Made by a program: the position numbers and the translations under genes
Part shown: positions 33,822-43,648 of the stretch, piece by piece
Layout of the letters: each line of letters opens with the position of its first letter
How positions within the stretch are numbered: position 1 is the first letter of the stretch
The notes under the pieces: generated by a model
Told to the model about the DNA's origin: nothing
The model's database searches: none
What the model saw: the letters and a program-made list of their open reading frames with translations, nothing else
Assembly (NCBI RefSeq): GCF_036885195.1
Contig: NZ_CP133656.1
Coordinates: 3,100,001 to 3,164,000, forward strand
Reading direction: 5' to 3'
DNA from: Pectobacterium cacticida
GTDB taxonomy: Bacteria; Pseudomonadota; Gammaproteobacteria; Enterobacterales; Enterobacteriaceae
DNA length: 64,000 nt

Positions 33822-36239
33822 ATGGCTCGCAATCTGCAACTGGCCCTGACGCTGTCGGCCCGAGATACTGGCTCAAAGGTTCTGCGCAAAGCAATGCAGG
33901 ATGCCGTCGCACAGACCAAAGCGGCAGAAAAAGCCGGTGATGAATTGGCGAAATCCCAGCAGCAGAACAGTCAGCAAGGCATCCGAGCATCCCGCACATT
34001 GAGCGAAGAGTTTAAACGTGCCAACAGCGCCCGCTCAACGCTCGGTATCCGTTCCGAGCGCGAGATCCAGCGAGAGATCCAGCAGACCATCGCCGCTTAT
34101 AGTCGCCTGACCCGCATGGGTGTGATGTCAGCTAGCGAGCAATCACGGGCATTCAGTGCGATGACGGACCGCGTCAGCCGGTTACGTACTGAGTTAAGTG
34201 GTGCAGCTCACTCGATGAGCCGCATGGACAAGCTGCGTGCCGGTGGCGCTGGAGCGATGGCCATTGCGGGTGGCGCGGCGGCCATGACGGCTGTTGTCGC
34301 GCAGCCTGTGCGTAACCAGATGAGTTATGAACGGCGACTAGCGTCAATGGCGAATACCGCTTACGCGGAGCAAGGCGTTGATGGCAGAAAGGCTGGCATG
34401 GCGAGTATGGATGCGTTGATCCGCCGTTCTGTCAAAGAAGGTGGTGGGACTAAAGAATCCGCAGCGGATACGCTTGATGCGTTGCTGGCTTCCGGCGCTG
34501 TCGATATGAAATCTGCCGATACCTTATTGCCGCAACTACAGCGTTATTCAACCGCGACCGGAGCCGCACCCACAGACTTAGCCCAGATAGCCATTCGATT
34601 AAAGCAAACATTTGGTATCGAGGATAAAGATGTCAGTAAGGCACTCAATATGGCTATTTCTGCGGGGCAAGCTGGTTCATTTGAACTCGCTGATATGGCG
34701 AAGTGGTTGCCACAACAACTTGCCGCAGCCAGTAATAACGGGATGAAAGGCTTAAATGATTTTGCGGTACTGTTGGGACTCAATCAAAGCGCGGCAATAA
34801 CAGCAGGCAATAGCGACGAAGCGGGCAATAATGTTGTCAACCTTTTAGGAAAAATTACCAGTCAAGATGCTGCAAATGCGGCATCCAGAATAAAAGTAAA
34901 CGGCAAAGGCATCGATTTACCAGGAAGTTTAGCCAATGCACAAGGCAAGGGAATGAACTCCTTAGATGCTTTTGTTGCCATTATAGACAAGGTTGTTGCA
35001 ACCAATCCGGCATATAAAAAACTGGATGCGAAGCTGGCTACAGCTAAGGGGGATGAACGACGTCAAATTATGCAGTCCCAGGCTAAAATCCTTGAAGGTT
35101 CTGCCGTTGGGCAAGTGATTGCGGATAGGCAAGCACTGATGGCATTAATCGGCTATCGCAGTAATCGACAGTATGCCCGTGACGTTGTCAAAGGGGCGAA
35201 CGAACAGCGTGATTTAGAGGCTGGAAAGACTGCTGGCGATATTAACTATCAGCTTATTGCCGAGACTAACGATTTCAAAGCCGAGCAGATGAAGAATACG
35301 GCTGATTTTGGGCAAGTAGATTCAATTAAACCACTATCTGATGTGATCGGGCGCTTGTCTGATCTGCTGACTGGTTATGCAAATGAATACCCTGGACTGA
35401 CAACAGCTATTGCAGGGGCAACAATAGGTATCAAAGCGCTAGGGGCCGGTGCAGTAACCGCCGGAGGCGTTCTTGCTGCATGGAAATTACTCTCAGGTAA
35501 CGGGATAAATCCGCCGTCGGTTACTCCCGTTCCGCCAGGCACTAACGCGCCGACAGTGACGCCCCCTGGCACACGTATGCCTAATCTGCTGGGGCGCGTT
35601 GGGCGCGTGGCTGGGAAAGTGTTGACTCCCCTTGCAGTCTATCAAGCAACGCAAGATGCACCACTGGTGCAGGTTGAGCGCGGTGATAGCCAGGCTCGCC
35701 AGCGTTTGTCTACGAATCAGTATGCGAACGAGACCGAACGGCTACAGGATTCAATGCGAGCGCAGCCTGGCGCACTGGATGCCTGGGACGAAATCAAGGC
35801 ATGGTGGAATAAACCCCGTTCTATTGAAATGCCAAAACCGATGAGCTACGGCCTGCCTGGGTATGTCACAGATATAGCTGCTAACCAGAACATTGGCATT
35901 CGCCCGCCGCCCGTTCCTGTCGTGTCAGCGGATAATGTCGGGGGCGTTCGCCCTGTTCCGGTTGTTCGTATCGACCCGCTTACAGTATCAACCGATAAAA
36001 AAGATGACAGTTCAGCCTGGTGGAGCAAGCCAACCAGTATCGGCAGTGGTTTACCGCCTGCCGCGCTCGGTTTGCCTGACTGGATGCGCCCTACACCTGC
36101 ACCGGTTCAGCCAAAACAACACGAGCGCCCGATACAGGCCACGATTCGTCTTGAGGTTGATGGTCGCGTGCTTGCCGAAACCGTCAATGAAATTAACAGT
36201 CAGCAGGCCACGCGCGGGTCAAACGGAGTATATCAATAA
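33822..36239 (+). CDS. Tail tape measure protein
   Basis: 805 aa. Helical N-terminus (SARDTGSKVLRKAMQDAV...), a coiled region to about residue 135, hydrophobic AGGAGAMAIAGGAAAMTAVV near 140, TP901-type core, a second hydrophobic stretch near 525-555, and a Pro-rich tail. It sets tail length. Part of the middle (34540-35300) is more AT-rich than the ends. Confidence 0.9.
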   Translation: MARNLQLALTLSARDTGSKVLRKAMQDAVAQTKAAEKAGDELAKSQQQNSQQGIRASRTLSEEFKRANSARSTLGIRSEREIQREIQQTIAAYSRLTRMGVMSASEQSRAFSAMTDRVSRLRTELSGAAHSMSRMDKLRAGGAGAMAIAGGAAAMTAVVAQPVRNQMSYERRLASMANTAYAEQGVDGRKAGMASMDALIRRSVKEGGGTKESAADTLDALLASGAVDMKSADTLLPQLQRYSTATGAAPTDLAQIAIRLKQTFGIEDKDVSKALNMAISAGQAGSFELADMAKWLPQQLAAASNNGMKGLNDFAVLLGLNQSAAITAGNSDEAGNNVVNLLGKITSQDAANAASRIKVNGKGIDLPGSLANAQGKGMNSLDAFVAIIDKVVATNPAYKKLDAKLATAKGDERRQIMQSQAKILEGSAVGQVIADRQALMALIGYRSNRQYARDVVKGANEQRDLEAGKTAGDINYQLIAETNDFKAEQMKNTADFGQVDSIKPLSDVIGRLSDLLTGYANEYPGLTTAIAGATIGIKALGAGAVTAGGVLAAWKLLSGNGINPPSVTPVPPGTNAPTVTPPGTRMPNLLGRVGRVAGKVLTPLAVYQATQDAPLVQVERGDSQARQRLSTNQYANETERLQDSMRAQPGALDAWDEIKAWWNKPRSIEMPKPMSYGLPGYVTDIAANQNIGIRPPPVPVVSADNVGGVRPVPVVRIDPLTVSTDKKDDSSAWWSKPTSIGSGLPPAALGLPDWMRPTPAPVQPKQHERPIQATIRLEVDGRVLAETVNEINSQQATRGSNGVYQ

Positions 36240-37708
36240 TGGCCTGGGAAGATTCGTTACAAGATGCCTCTTTCCGGGGCGTTAAGTTTGATGTGATCAA
36301 CGCTCGCGACAGTGCGCAGCGTGATATGGCTCAGCACGAATACCCGAACCTGGATGGCGCAGACATTCAGGATTTGGGATTAAAGCCACACAGTTCTCAG
36401 ATTCAGGCTGTCATCTGGGGTGATGATTACGAGTCACGTCTTCAATCGTTGCTTGAAGCGTTAAGAAAGCCCGGATCGGGTGAGTTGATACACCCGATTT
36501 TTGGTTCAATGCCAAACATGCTGGTCGGTGTGTTTCAGGTCAATCATGATGCCGAGTATGTGGACTATTGCGCGCTGGATATTCAGTTTGTGCAGTCAAA
36601 GACTGGCAACCCTTTTTTCGTTAAAGACTCCCCATTATCTAAAGCTGACGAGATTTTTAACCAGGTACAGGCAGCGATAGACAGTACCAATGTCATGATG
36701 GATAACATCACGCAACCGTTGCGCTCGGCCAGAAAGACGATGAATAAAGTGCGAGGTCTTGCAACAGCCGCGCTCAACATGATCACCATTTTCCGCAGCG
36801 ACATAAGCGGTTTTATCAGCAGCACGTCTGATTTTATTAATTTCCCGGCTGCGTTTTTCAGCGACCTGCGCTCCGCGTTGTCGTTAAAAATGGGAGCATC
36901 AAAAAGTTCGCTGCACGCAACCTATGTTAACACTGGCGGCGGTACTGTATTGGCCGGGGCGACATTGTCCAGCGGCAGCACCTCTGGAGGCGGTTCGTCG
37001 GGTGGCAGTTCGTCCGATAATTCAGCTTCAACCCCATCGGGCAGCGTATCAACGGCGGTCACTCAGCAGCAGATTGCCACCGCCAATTACACCGCCGCTC
37101 CCGCGGTCATCATGGCTGACTGGACGAGCGCCTATTCAACGTTGCAGACCGTCCAGACTATGCCGGTCAATCTGATGACCGGGCGTATCGATATGCCGGT
37201 TGATATGCCGCAGAACCTTGTCGCCAGCGATATTGTCGAACTGATAACGATTGTTGCTGTGGCCGTGGCACTGGAAGCCGTTGATGAAGCGAGCGCCATT
37301 CTCAGTGATAGCGCGTTGACGGCAGTATTAACGCCGGTAGATATCGAGAAGATCGCCAACGAAACGCGGCAGATGATACAGAACGCCATCGATATCACCC
37401 GGACAACCTACTCACCAGCGATGAATGAAATCAGCAACAGCCCACAGCCAACAGGTTTGTTGTACCAGCCGGTTATCGACCAGTTAGCCACTATTGCGTT
37501 GACGGTGCAGACGCTGGCCGAAGCAGTGATCAACGAAAAACCCCAACTGATGCAAAAAACCGTCACCGCCCCCGGCAACCTTCACCTCATGGCTCACCGC
37601 TGGTACAGCGACTATTCCCGCGCGGCAGAGCTGCAACGCCTCAACCCGCAATTACGTGATCCGAATAACCTGGGGATGGGGGACGTGCTGAATGCTTACG
37701 CAGAATAA
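36239..37708 (+). CDS. DNA circularisation / tail protein N
   Basis: 489 aa. MAWEDSLQDASFRGVKFDVI and LIHPIFGSMPNMLVG are signatures of the Mu gpN family. A Gly/Ser linker (GSTSGGGSSGGSSSDNS) lies near residue 245. Overlaps the tape measure by one base. Confidence 0.92.
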   Translation: MAWEDSLQDASFRGVKFDVINARDSAQRDMAQHEYPNLDGADIQDLGLKPHSSQIQAVIWGDDYESRLQSLLEALRKPGSGELIHPIFGSMPNMLVGVFQVNHDAEYVDYCALDIQFVQSKTGNPFFVKDSPLSKADEIFNQVQAAIDSTNVMMDNITQPLRSARKTMNKVRGLATAALNMITIFRSDISGFISSTSDFINFPAAFFSDLRSALSLKMGASKSSLHATYVNTGGGTVLAGATLSSGSTSGGGSSGGSSSDNSASTPSGSVSTAVTQQQIATANYTAAPAVIMADWTSAYSTLQTVQTMPVNLMTGRIDMPVDMPQNLVASDIVELITIVAVAVALEAVDEASAILSDSALTAVLTPVDIEKIANETRQMIQNAIDITRTTYSPAMNEISNSPQPTGLLYQPVIDQLATIALTVQTLAEAVINEKPQLMQKTVTAPGNLHLMAHRWYSDYSRAAELQRLNPQLRDPNNLGMGDVLNAYAE

Positions 37709-38876
37709 CCCCGCGACCGATAACGCGGCGGTGTCCGTTATTATCAACGGCAAGGCCCATACGGATTGGTCACGCTACCAGATTGATTCTGATTTCCTTA
37801 CCCCCGCTGATGCCTGGAGCGTTAGCCTGGGATTGCCCGAAGGGAAATTTCCGTCCGACGTAGTGCGCGGTGTGCCGGTCATGGTCAAGGTGGGTAATGA
37901 CACCGTGCTGACCGGGCGCATTGACAGCGTTCAGCGTGCTGTAGCGCGTGGCGGTGTTACCTTGTCGCTCTCCGGGCGTGACAGTGCAGCCGTTCTGGTC
38001 GATTGCGCCGCACCGATACTCACTGCACGCCAGATGGAATTGGCAGATGTGGTAGCCCAAATTGTGCGCCCGCTGGGTATCACGAAGATCCGCATTGAGT
38101 CCGAGGGAACGATCCGCAGTGACAAAATCAGCGCAGAGCCTGGCGAACGAGCCTGGGACATGCTGCTGCGTGCCTGTGCGGCACGTGGTTTGTGGCCGTG
38201 GTTCGCCCCGGACGGGACACTGGTCATCGGTGGCCCGGATTACACCAAACCCCCGGTAGCCTCACTCATCATGCGCATGGATGGTAAAGGCAATAACGTG
38301 CTGTCTTTGGCTGATGCCAGCTCAATCGACAAATCATTTTCAGAGCTGACGGTATTGGCCCAAAGCCACGCGCACTCGTCCACGAAGCAAACCACGATTG
38401 TCGATGTGGGGGATGATGCAGACAGCGACATTGAACTGAGTACCGGCGTTGCCGAGACCGGCCAGCACGGTATGAAGGCGGTAGTAAAAGACCCGAGCGT
38501 TAATTACTACAGACCCCAGGTGATGGTCGTGGGGGATGCGGATAACCAGGAACAAATCAACTACCGCGCCCGCAAGGCGCTGTCAGACGCGCGGTTGTCT
38601 GGTTACAGCCTGACCGCCATTGTGCACGGCCACCGCACCTCGGACGGCGTGTTATGGGAGCCAGGGCAGCGCATTCACGTTATCAGCGAGTATCACGGTA
38701 TCGATGCCGTGTATTTTCTGATGGGACGCGAGTTTAACGGTGGGCGTCCGAACGGCACAACCACCACGCTCAGGCTCAAAGAGGATGGTGTCTGGATACC
38801 CGACGCCTATCCAAAGAAGAAGAAAAAGCGCAAGCGCAAAGGCAAAGGAGAAACCGCAATTGTCGATGTGGCCTGA
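37692..38876 (+). CDS. Baseplate hub protein P (Mu gp44-like)
   Basis: 394 aa. VSVIINGKAHTDWSRYQIDSD-type start, ILTARQMELADVVAQIVRPL and GHRTSDGVLWEPGQRIHVIS match the gpP hub family. The C-terminus is Lys/Arg-rich (KKKKKRKRKGKG). Overlaps both neighbours by 17 bp. Confidence 0.92.
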   Translation: MLTQNNPATDNAAVSVIINGKAHTDWSRYQIDSDFLTPADAWSVSLGLPEGKFPSDVVRGVPVMVKVGNDTVLTGRIDSVQRAVARGGVTLSLSGRDSAAVLVDCAAPILTARQMELADVVAQIVRPLGITKIRIESEGTIRSDKISAEPGERAWDMLLRACAARGLWPWFAPDGTLVIGGPDYTKPPVASLIMRMDGKGNNVLSLADASSIDKSFSELTVLAQSHAHSSTKQTTIVDVGDDADSDIELSTGVAETGQHGMKAVVKDPSVNYYRPQVMVVGDADNQEQINYRARKALSDARLSGYSLTAIVHGHRTSDGVLWEPGQRIHVISEYHGIDAVYFLMGREFNGGRPNGTTTTLRLKEDGVWIPDAYPKKKKKRKRKGKGETAIVDVA

Positions 38877-39516
38877 TATTGAAAGGCGTATTAACGGGGC
38901 GTTAAACCGCATTCGCCTGGCGTTCCGAACCCGTTTAACGCGAGTAAACAGTGATGGCCCGGTGCAGACCTTCCAGGCTAAGGGGCTGGCCGTAGAGTCC
39001 TTGCAGGACAGTGAACTGTTTCAGCACTACGGCTTTACCTCAAACCCGTTGCCTGGAACGATGGCTGTGGTGTTGCCGCTGGGCGGGCGAACGTCGCACA
39101 GCATCGTGATTGCGACAGAACACGCCGCCTATCGTTTGCAGGCGCTCAAGTCGGGCGAAGTGGCACTCTATACCGATGAAGGTGCAAGAATTGTGCTTAA
39201 ACGCGGGCGGTTGATAGAGACGGACTGCGATGAGTTCCGGGTTAACTGCAAACAATTTGTTGTCAACGCCGAAGAAAAAGCCGATTTTAATACCCCAATG
39301 GTCACGGCCAGCGAACAGGTCACGGCTCAGGACAAAATCACCGGCAACGGCGGCATGGCGATCCAAGGTGGCGACGGTGCCGCATTTACTGGTAATGTCA
39401 CGCAGAACGGCGGTAATTATTCGACGGATGGAGACGTCAAGGCAGGTAACATTAGCCTGACAGGCCATCATCATAATGGCGATTCGGGCGGGAAGACCGG
39501 CCCCGCCAAACCTTAA
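38860..39516 (+). CDS. Baseplate assembly protein (Mu gp45-like spike)
   Basis: 218 aa from a TTG at 38860, chosen because AAGGAG (38845-38850) is well spaced for it; an ATG two codons later also fits. ALNRIRLAFRTRLTRVNSDG, then GGRTSHSIVIATEH, and a C-terminal beta repeat ending GHHHNGDSGGKTGPAKP match gp45 spike proteins. The HxH motif near the end may bind metal at the tip. Confidence 0.9.
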   Translation: MSMWPDIERRINGALNRIRLAFRTRLTRVNSDGPVQTFQAKGLAVESLQDSELFQHYGFTSNPLPGTMAVVLPLGGRTSHSIVIATEHAAYRLQALKSGEVALYTDEGARIVLKRGRLIETDCDEFRVNCKQFVVNAEEKADFNTPMVTASEQVTAQDKITGNGGMAIQGGDGAAFTGNVTQNGGNYSTDGDVKAGNISLTGHHHNGDSGGKTGPAKP

Positions 39517-39519
39517 AAC

Positions 39520-39573
39520 CCACTGAACCTCTTCCACTGCCTCCCTTGCATCCATGCTGCCATTCTGGCGGCA
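39520..39573 (+). promoter_or_regulatory. Late promoter of the gp46 baseplate and fibre genes
   Basis: CCACTGAACCTCTTCCACTG (39520-39539) differs by one base from the two other copies. A -10-like CATTCT lies at 39561-39566, once more 34 bp centre to centre. The expected start is 39573, the A of the gp46 ATG. TCTGGCGGCATG is shared with the protease promoter. Confidence 0.68.
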
Positions 39574-39923
39574 TGGATAATTTACTGAACCCGACAACCG
39601 GTGATTACACCGGAACGACGACAACGACATTAGCCAATGCCGTTTACCTGCGCCTTACGACGCCATTAGGCTCATGGTGGGCAGACCCCTTGCTGGGCTC
39701 CCGACTACACCTGCTGGCGCGGGAAAAAGACGTTCCCCGCGTGTACAAACTGGCCCGGCAATACGCCGAAGAGGCATTGCAACCGCTTATTGATGCTGGC
39801 CGCGCCACGTCGGTTTCCGTCTCTGTCTCTGCCGGGAATCCCGGCTGGGCCATTCTGCTGATTAGTGTTGTTGATGCTACGGGACAAAAGCAGTCCTTTA
39901 AACATCCGGTGAGGGTGAGCTGA
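39573..39923 (+). CDS. Baseplate protein gp46 (GP46 family)
   Basis: 116 aa. LLNPTTGDYTGTTTTTLANA and YLRLTTPLGSWWADPLLGS are typical. The start aligns with family N-termini but has no Shine-Dalgarno; the start codon coincides with the predicted transcript start. W/gp25-like baseplate wedge piece. Confidence 0.9.
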   Translation: MDNLLNPTTGDYTGTTTTTLANAVYLRLTTPLGSWWADPLLGSRLHLLAREKDVPRVYKLARQYAEEALQPLIDAGRATSVSVSVSAGNPGWAILLISVVDATGQKQSFKHPVRVS

Positions 39924-40984
39924 TGCCGCACATCACCCCCGCCTTTGATGAAACCCGCACCCGGATATTACGTGATATCCGTAACATGTTACCCGCTGCC
40001 GATATCGACAAGGACAGCGATTACTATGTCCGGGCCTCGTCGGTTGCCAGCGTCATCACTGGCATTTATCAGCACCAAGGCTGGATTGTCAGACAGATTT
40101 TCCCCGATACCGCCGACACCGAATTTCTCGAAATGCATTGCCGGTTACGTGATATTTCACGTAAGGCGGCGACGACGGCCACCGGCATCATCACTGCAAC
40201 CGGTAATGTGGGTGCGCCTGCGGCGGCGGGACTGGTTATCACTGTTGGCAGTCTGTCCTATACGACAACAGCAGCGGGAACGGTCGGCGCGGATGGCACG
40301 GTGGTTATTCCGGCCATTGCTTCTGCCAGTGGCGCAACAGGCAACACGACGGCCGCAGCGGTTGGGACATTCGCCAGTGCGCCGTTCGGCTTTGACAGTA
40401 CCGTCACGGTCAGTGTGATGGCGGGCGGAACCGACAGGGAGACGGATGCTGAAATGCTTTCTCGTCTTCTTGAGTTGATCAGGCGTCCGCCCGCCGGAGG
40501 CAATAAATATGACTACAAACGCTGGGCGCTGAGTGTCACCGGCGTGACCTCGGCTTATGTCTATCCGTTGCGTCGCGGGCTGGGTACGGTGGACGTGGTG
40601 ATCACCTCAGCGGATGGCCTGCCCTCTGCTGACATCATTAGCGCAGTGCAAGCCTATATTGATGATGTCCGCCCGGTGACGGCAAAAAATACAATGGTAC
40701 TCGGCCCCACGATTAAAACTATCGATATTACCGTCGGTGTTTTATTAAATGGTGTTTCGCTGGCAGATGCCACCACCGCCATTATCGCGGCACTGAATGA
40801 CTATATCAAAACGCTGGCTCCCGGCGATCCGTTTATTCGTAGCCAGGCAGAAATGATTATTTCTCAAGTGGCTGGAGTCATTGACCGTAATATCACACTC
40901 CCGGCAGGTAACGTCTATCCGGTCACAAATGAAAACAAAGTTGAGTGGATACGCGCCGGAACTATCACGGTGGTGCCGTTATGA
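39923..40984 (+). CDS. Baseplate J-like protein (Mu gp47)
   Basis: 353 aa. TRILRDIRNMLPAADIDKDS, the FPDTADTEFLEMHCRLRDI core and VYPLRRGLGTVDVVITSADG fit baseplate protein J. Stop overlaps the next ATG (ATGA). Confidence 0.92.
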   Translation: MPHITPAFDETRTRILRDIRNMLPAADIDKDSDYYVRASSVASVITGIYQHQGWIVRQIFPDTADTEFLEMHCRLRDISRKAATTATGIITATGNVGAPAAAGLVITVGSLSYTTTAAGTVGADGTVVIPAIASASGATGNTTAAAVGTFASAPFGFDSTVTVSVMAGGTDRETDAEMLSRLLELIRRPPAGGNKYDYKRWALSVTGVTSAYVYPLRRGLGTVDVVITSADGLPSADIISAVQAYIDDVRPVTAKNTMVLGPTIKTIDITVGVLLNGVSLADATTAIIAALNDYIKTLAPGDPFIRSQAEMIISQVAGVIDRNITLPAGNVYPVTNENKVEWIRAGTITVVPL

Positions 40985-41550
40985 GTGCCAAAACACTGCT
41001 GGGATTATTGCTTCCGCCTGTTGCCTACGACACAGCACAGCCTCGTCTTGCCGCAGAACTGGCTGCTGAAGGGGCTGTACTTGATGCGGCACAGCAGTTA
41101 TCTGACCGTGTTTGGGGGGCTATCACACCCATTTATGCACAAAGCCTGCTGACCGACTGGGAACGCGTCCTCGACATCACACCCGCAGCAGACAGTAATT
41201 ATCAGCAGCGCCTGGGAAATGTGCTGATAAAAATTGCTGAAACCGGCGGTCTAAGTATTCCGTATTTTATCCGGCTGGCGTCCCGGTTGGGGTATGCCAT
41301 CACAATTGATGAACTGCATCCCTTCAGAACCGGCACTGGCCGCTGTGGTGAGCGCCTGATGGTGCATGACGCTATCTGGACGTGGCGTGTGAATGTGTTT
41401 GGCGCATCGGCCAAAAGATATTATTTCAGAGCGGGTTTATCGGCTGTCGGCGAACGCTTAATGACATTTGGCGACACCGTTATTGAATCGGTATTTAACG
41501 ATTTAAAACCTGCTCATACATTCTGTTATTTTTCGTATCAGGACAGTTAA
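40981..41550 (+). CDS. DUF2313 baseplate/tail protein (Mu gp48)
   Basis: 189 aa. LGLLLPPVAYDTAQPRLAAE, then LLTDWERVLDI and QQRLGNVLIKI are DUF2313 signatures. It links baseplate to fibres. The ATG overlaps the J stop. Confidence 0.9.
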   Translation: MSAKTLLGLLLPPVAYDTAQPRLAAELAAEGAVLDAAQQLSDRVWGAITPIYAQSLLTDWERVLDITPAADSNYQQRLGNVLIKIAETGGLSIPYFIRLASRLGYAITIDELHPFRTGTGRCGERLMVHDAIWTWRVNVFGASAKRYYFRAGLSAVGERLMTFGDTVIESVFNDLKPAHTFCYFSYQDS

Positions 41551-41552
41551 TC

Positions 41553-43055
41553 ATGCAAAACCTTATGCCCCCCATTGAATCGCCTGATAATACGTTTCAC
41601 GACGGCAATCCATTGACTGGCGAATTAGGAACGATTGTCACGGCGTTATTTATGAATAACGTTCAGGCTGCGATTAGAAATGCACAGGCGGAAATGCTGG
41701 CCGTGCTCGCCGATGCAGGCATTGCCGCTGACGCAGGTGAATCGGATCAACTGTTGGCTGCGTTAAAAACGACGTTTGCGTTGAACAATAGTCCTGTACT
41801 AACGGGTAATCCAACGGCTCCAACCCAAGCGAAAACGGATAACAGCACGAAAATAGCGACGACAGCGCATGTTAAATCTGTCGTTGCTGATTACGCACCC
41901 AAATCCTCCCCAGCACTTGCAGGAACGCCAACAGCACCGACGGCGGCCGTGGGTACAAACAACACACAAATTGCGACAACAGCGTTTGTTAAAGCTGTCG
42001 TTGCTGCACTCGTTGATTCGTCTCCCGGCGCTCTGGACACGTTAAACGAGCTGGCCGCCGCGCTCGGCGACGATCCGAATTTCGCGGCGACGATGAATGC
42101 GGCGCTAGCTGCTAAAGCGCCGTTAGCGTCCCCGGCACTGACAGGAACGCCGACCGCCCCGACCGCTACCGCTGGTACGAATACGACGCAAATTGCGACG
42201 ACAGCCTTTGTTAATGCCGTTACGGCATTAAAAGCCTCACTGGCATCACCGCGGTTCACAGGAACGCCAACCGCACCGACCGCTGCCGCTGGCACGAACA
42301 CGACGCAGATTGCGACAACAGCGTTCGTCACCGCTCTGGTTGCGTTAAAAGCTAATTTAGCATCACCGGCATTCACTGGAACACCCACAGCGCCGACGGC
42401 AGCTACAGCAACCAGTAACACACAAATTGCCACTACTGCATTTGTTAAAGCCGCTATCGCATCACTTGTGGATTCAGCTCCTGGGGCGCTAGATACGTTA
42501 AATGAGCTTGCTGCTGCGATTGGCGACGATCCTAATTTTTCTGTCACTGTGACAAACCTGATTGCGGGTAAAGCTGGTCTGGTATCACCACAGTTCACAG
42601 GGACACCAACAGCACCGACAGCTGCCGCTGGCACGAACAACACGCAGATTGCGACGACGGCGCATGTTAAAGCCGCGATAGCGGCAGGGACGTCAGCAGC
42701 AGCGGGAAAACTAGCGACAGCACGCAAAATCAATGGTGTCCTATTCGATGGGACAAAAGATATCACCCTTACTCCAGAAAACCTCGGTTTTATGGATGCC
42801 AGTTTTTCTGAGAATGGTTATCAGAAACTGCCGGGCGGGATGGTTATTCAGTGGGGGAAAGTGATTGGTGGCGGGGAACATGAAATTGTATTTCCGATTC
42901 AATTCTTGCGCGTGTGTTTGAATATGTCTGGAACGTACATATCAGAAGCATCGGGAAAGGACTTCCAATATGCAATAAAAATACATACAGCATCAAGAAC
43001 GGGGGCCACATTGTGGACGAACACTGACGCATTTTGGATCGCAATAGGTTGTTAA
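41553..43055 (+). CDS. Tail fibre protein, expressed form (cassette 1)
   Basis: 500 aa. After a short N-terminus it has about seven repeats of the type SPxFTGTPTAPTAAxGTNTTQ followed by IATTAFVKA (residues ~80-390), a phage fibre repeat. The C-terminal, probably receptor-binding, part follows the gix-like site at 42772-42797 (ENLGF) and reads ENGYQKLPGGMVIQWG. Four other C-terminal cassettes lie downstream, so the 3' end can be exchanged by inversion. Confidence 0.92.
   Translation: MQNLMPPIESPDNTFHDGNPLTGELGTIVTALFMNNVQAAIRNAQAEMLAVLADAGIAADAGESDQLLAALKTTFALNNSPVLTGNPTAPTQAKTDNSTKIATTAHVKSVVADYAPKSSPALAGTPTAPTAAVGTNNTQIATTAFVKAVVAALVDSSPGALDTLNELAAALGDDPNFAATMNAALAAKAPLASPALTGTPTAPTATAGTNTTQIATTAFVNAVTALKASLASPRFTGTPTAPTAAAGTNTTQIATTAFVTALVALKANLASPAFTGTPTAPTAATATSNTQIATTAFVKAAIASLVDSAPGALDTLNELAAAIGDDPNFSVTVTNLIAGKAGLVSPQFTGTPTAPTAAAGTNNTQIATTAHVKAAIAAGTSAAAGKLATARKINGVLFDGTKDITLTPENLGFMDASFSENGYQKLPGGMVIQWGKVIGGGEHEIVFPIQFLRVCLNMSGTYISEASGKDFQYAIKIHTASRTGATLWTNTDAFWIAIGC
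42772..42797 (+). repeat. gix-like crossover site 1 (in the fibre gene)
   Basis: The middle AAAACCTCGGTTT matches the Gin site core exactly and has the central TC dinucleotide. Same orientation as sites 2, 3 and 4. Confidence 0.78.
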
Positions 43056-43075
43056 ATAACGTCGGTTTTGCAGAG
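43050..43075 (+). repeat. gix-like crossover site 2
   Basis: ATAACGTCGGTTTT core, central TC. It overlaps the stop of cassette 1 and opens cassette 2 in the NNVGF phase. Confidence 0.72.
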
Positions 43076-43297
43076 GCAGGAGAAATCGGTTCGCTAACGT
43101 TTGCGCATTGCAATGTATCTGCTGGGATAATTGAATTTGGTGTATCAGTAGATGGGGGGCATCTGACGCCAAGTAACGCTGCGGGTATTACCATTTCATC
43201 ATCTAGTGTGCTGTCCGGCGTGTGGCGTTGCTTGGGGCGACTGCCAAGCGCTGAGTCAGGTTCTCGGCGTATTACGCTATTTCAGCGGATTGAATAA
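43055..43297 (+). pseudogene. Silent tail-fibre C-terminal cassette 2
   Basis: Open in phase from the crossover site: NNVGFAEAGEIGSLTFAHCN to LGRLPSAESGSRRITLFQRI-stop. It has no own promoter or ribosome site. It would replace the fibre end after inversion. A storage copy, not a decayed gene. Confidence 0.72.
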
Positions 43298-43313
43298 CCT
43301 CGGTTTTGGAGAA
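43288..43313 (+). repeat. gix-like crossover site 3
   Basis: ATAACCTCGGTTTTGGAGAA, central TC; very close to Gin sites. Opens cassette 3. Confidence 0.75.
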
Positions 43314-43628
43314 CGTGTAGCAACTGCGTGGGCTCGGTTTAATGGTGCCACATCATCACCTACCATAATATCGTCGTATAACATTGCCAGCATAAGCAAA
43401 ACCGCCGCCGGTCGATATAGTGTGATATTTACTAACGCAATGAGTAGCAATAAATATATTGTGATTGGTACAGCATTTAACGATCAATCCGACGGTTCCG
43501 CACTGGCTCGTGTTTTTGGTACTCGTATTGGTACAACTACCGGATTTGATATTCGGATTCTTGATAACAATTCTGATACATATGCCGACTCGAATATAAT
43601 CGATTTCTGTGTGTTTGGCGGACTCTAA
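43293..43628 (+). pseudogene. Silent tail-fibre C-terminal cassette 3
   Basis: Reads NNLGFGERVATAWARFNGAT through to DSNIIDFCVFGGL-stop, in phase with the crossover site. The middle (GRYSVIFTNAMSSNKYIVIG) has the beta-rich look of receptor-binding tips. Confidence 0.72.
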
Positions 43629-43648
43629 CTAATGTCGGTTTTAAGGAA
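43623..43648 (+). repeat. gix-like crossover site 4
   Basis: CTAATGTCGGTTTTAAGGAA with central TC. Overlaps the cassette 3 stop and opens cassette 4. Confidence 0.7.

Noticed and set aside
41891..42766. 291-codon minus-strand frame
   Set aside because: It is antisense to the repeated tail-fibre coding sequence; the repeat period keeps it open.
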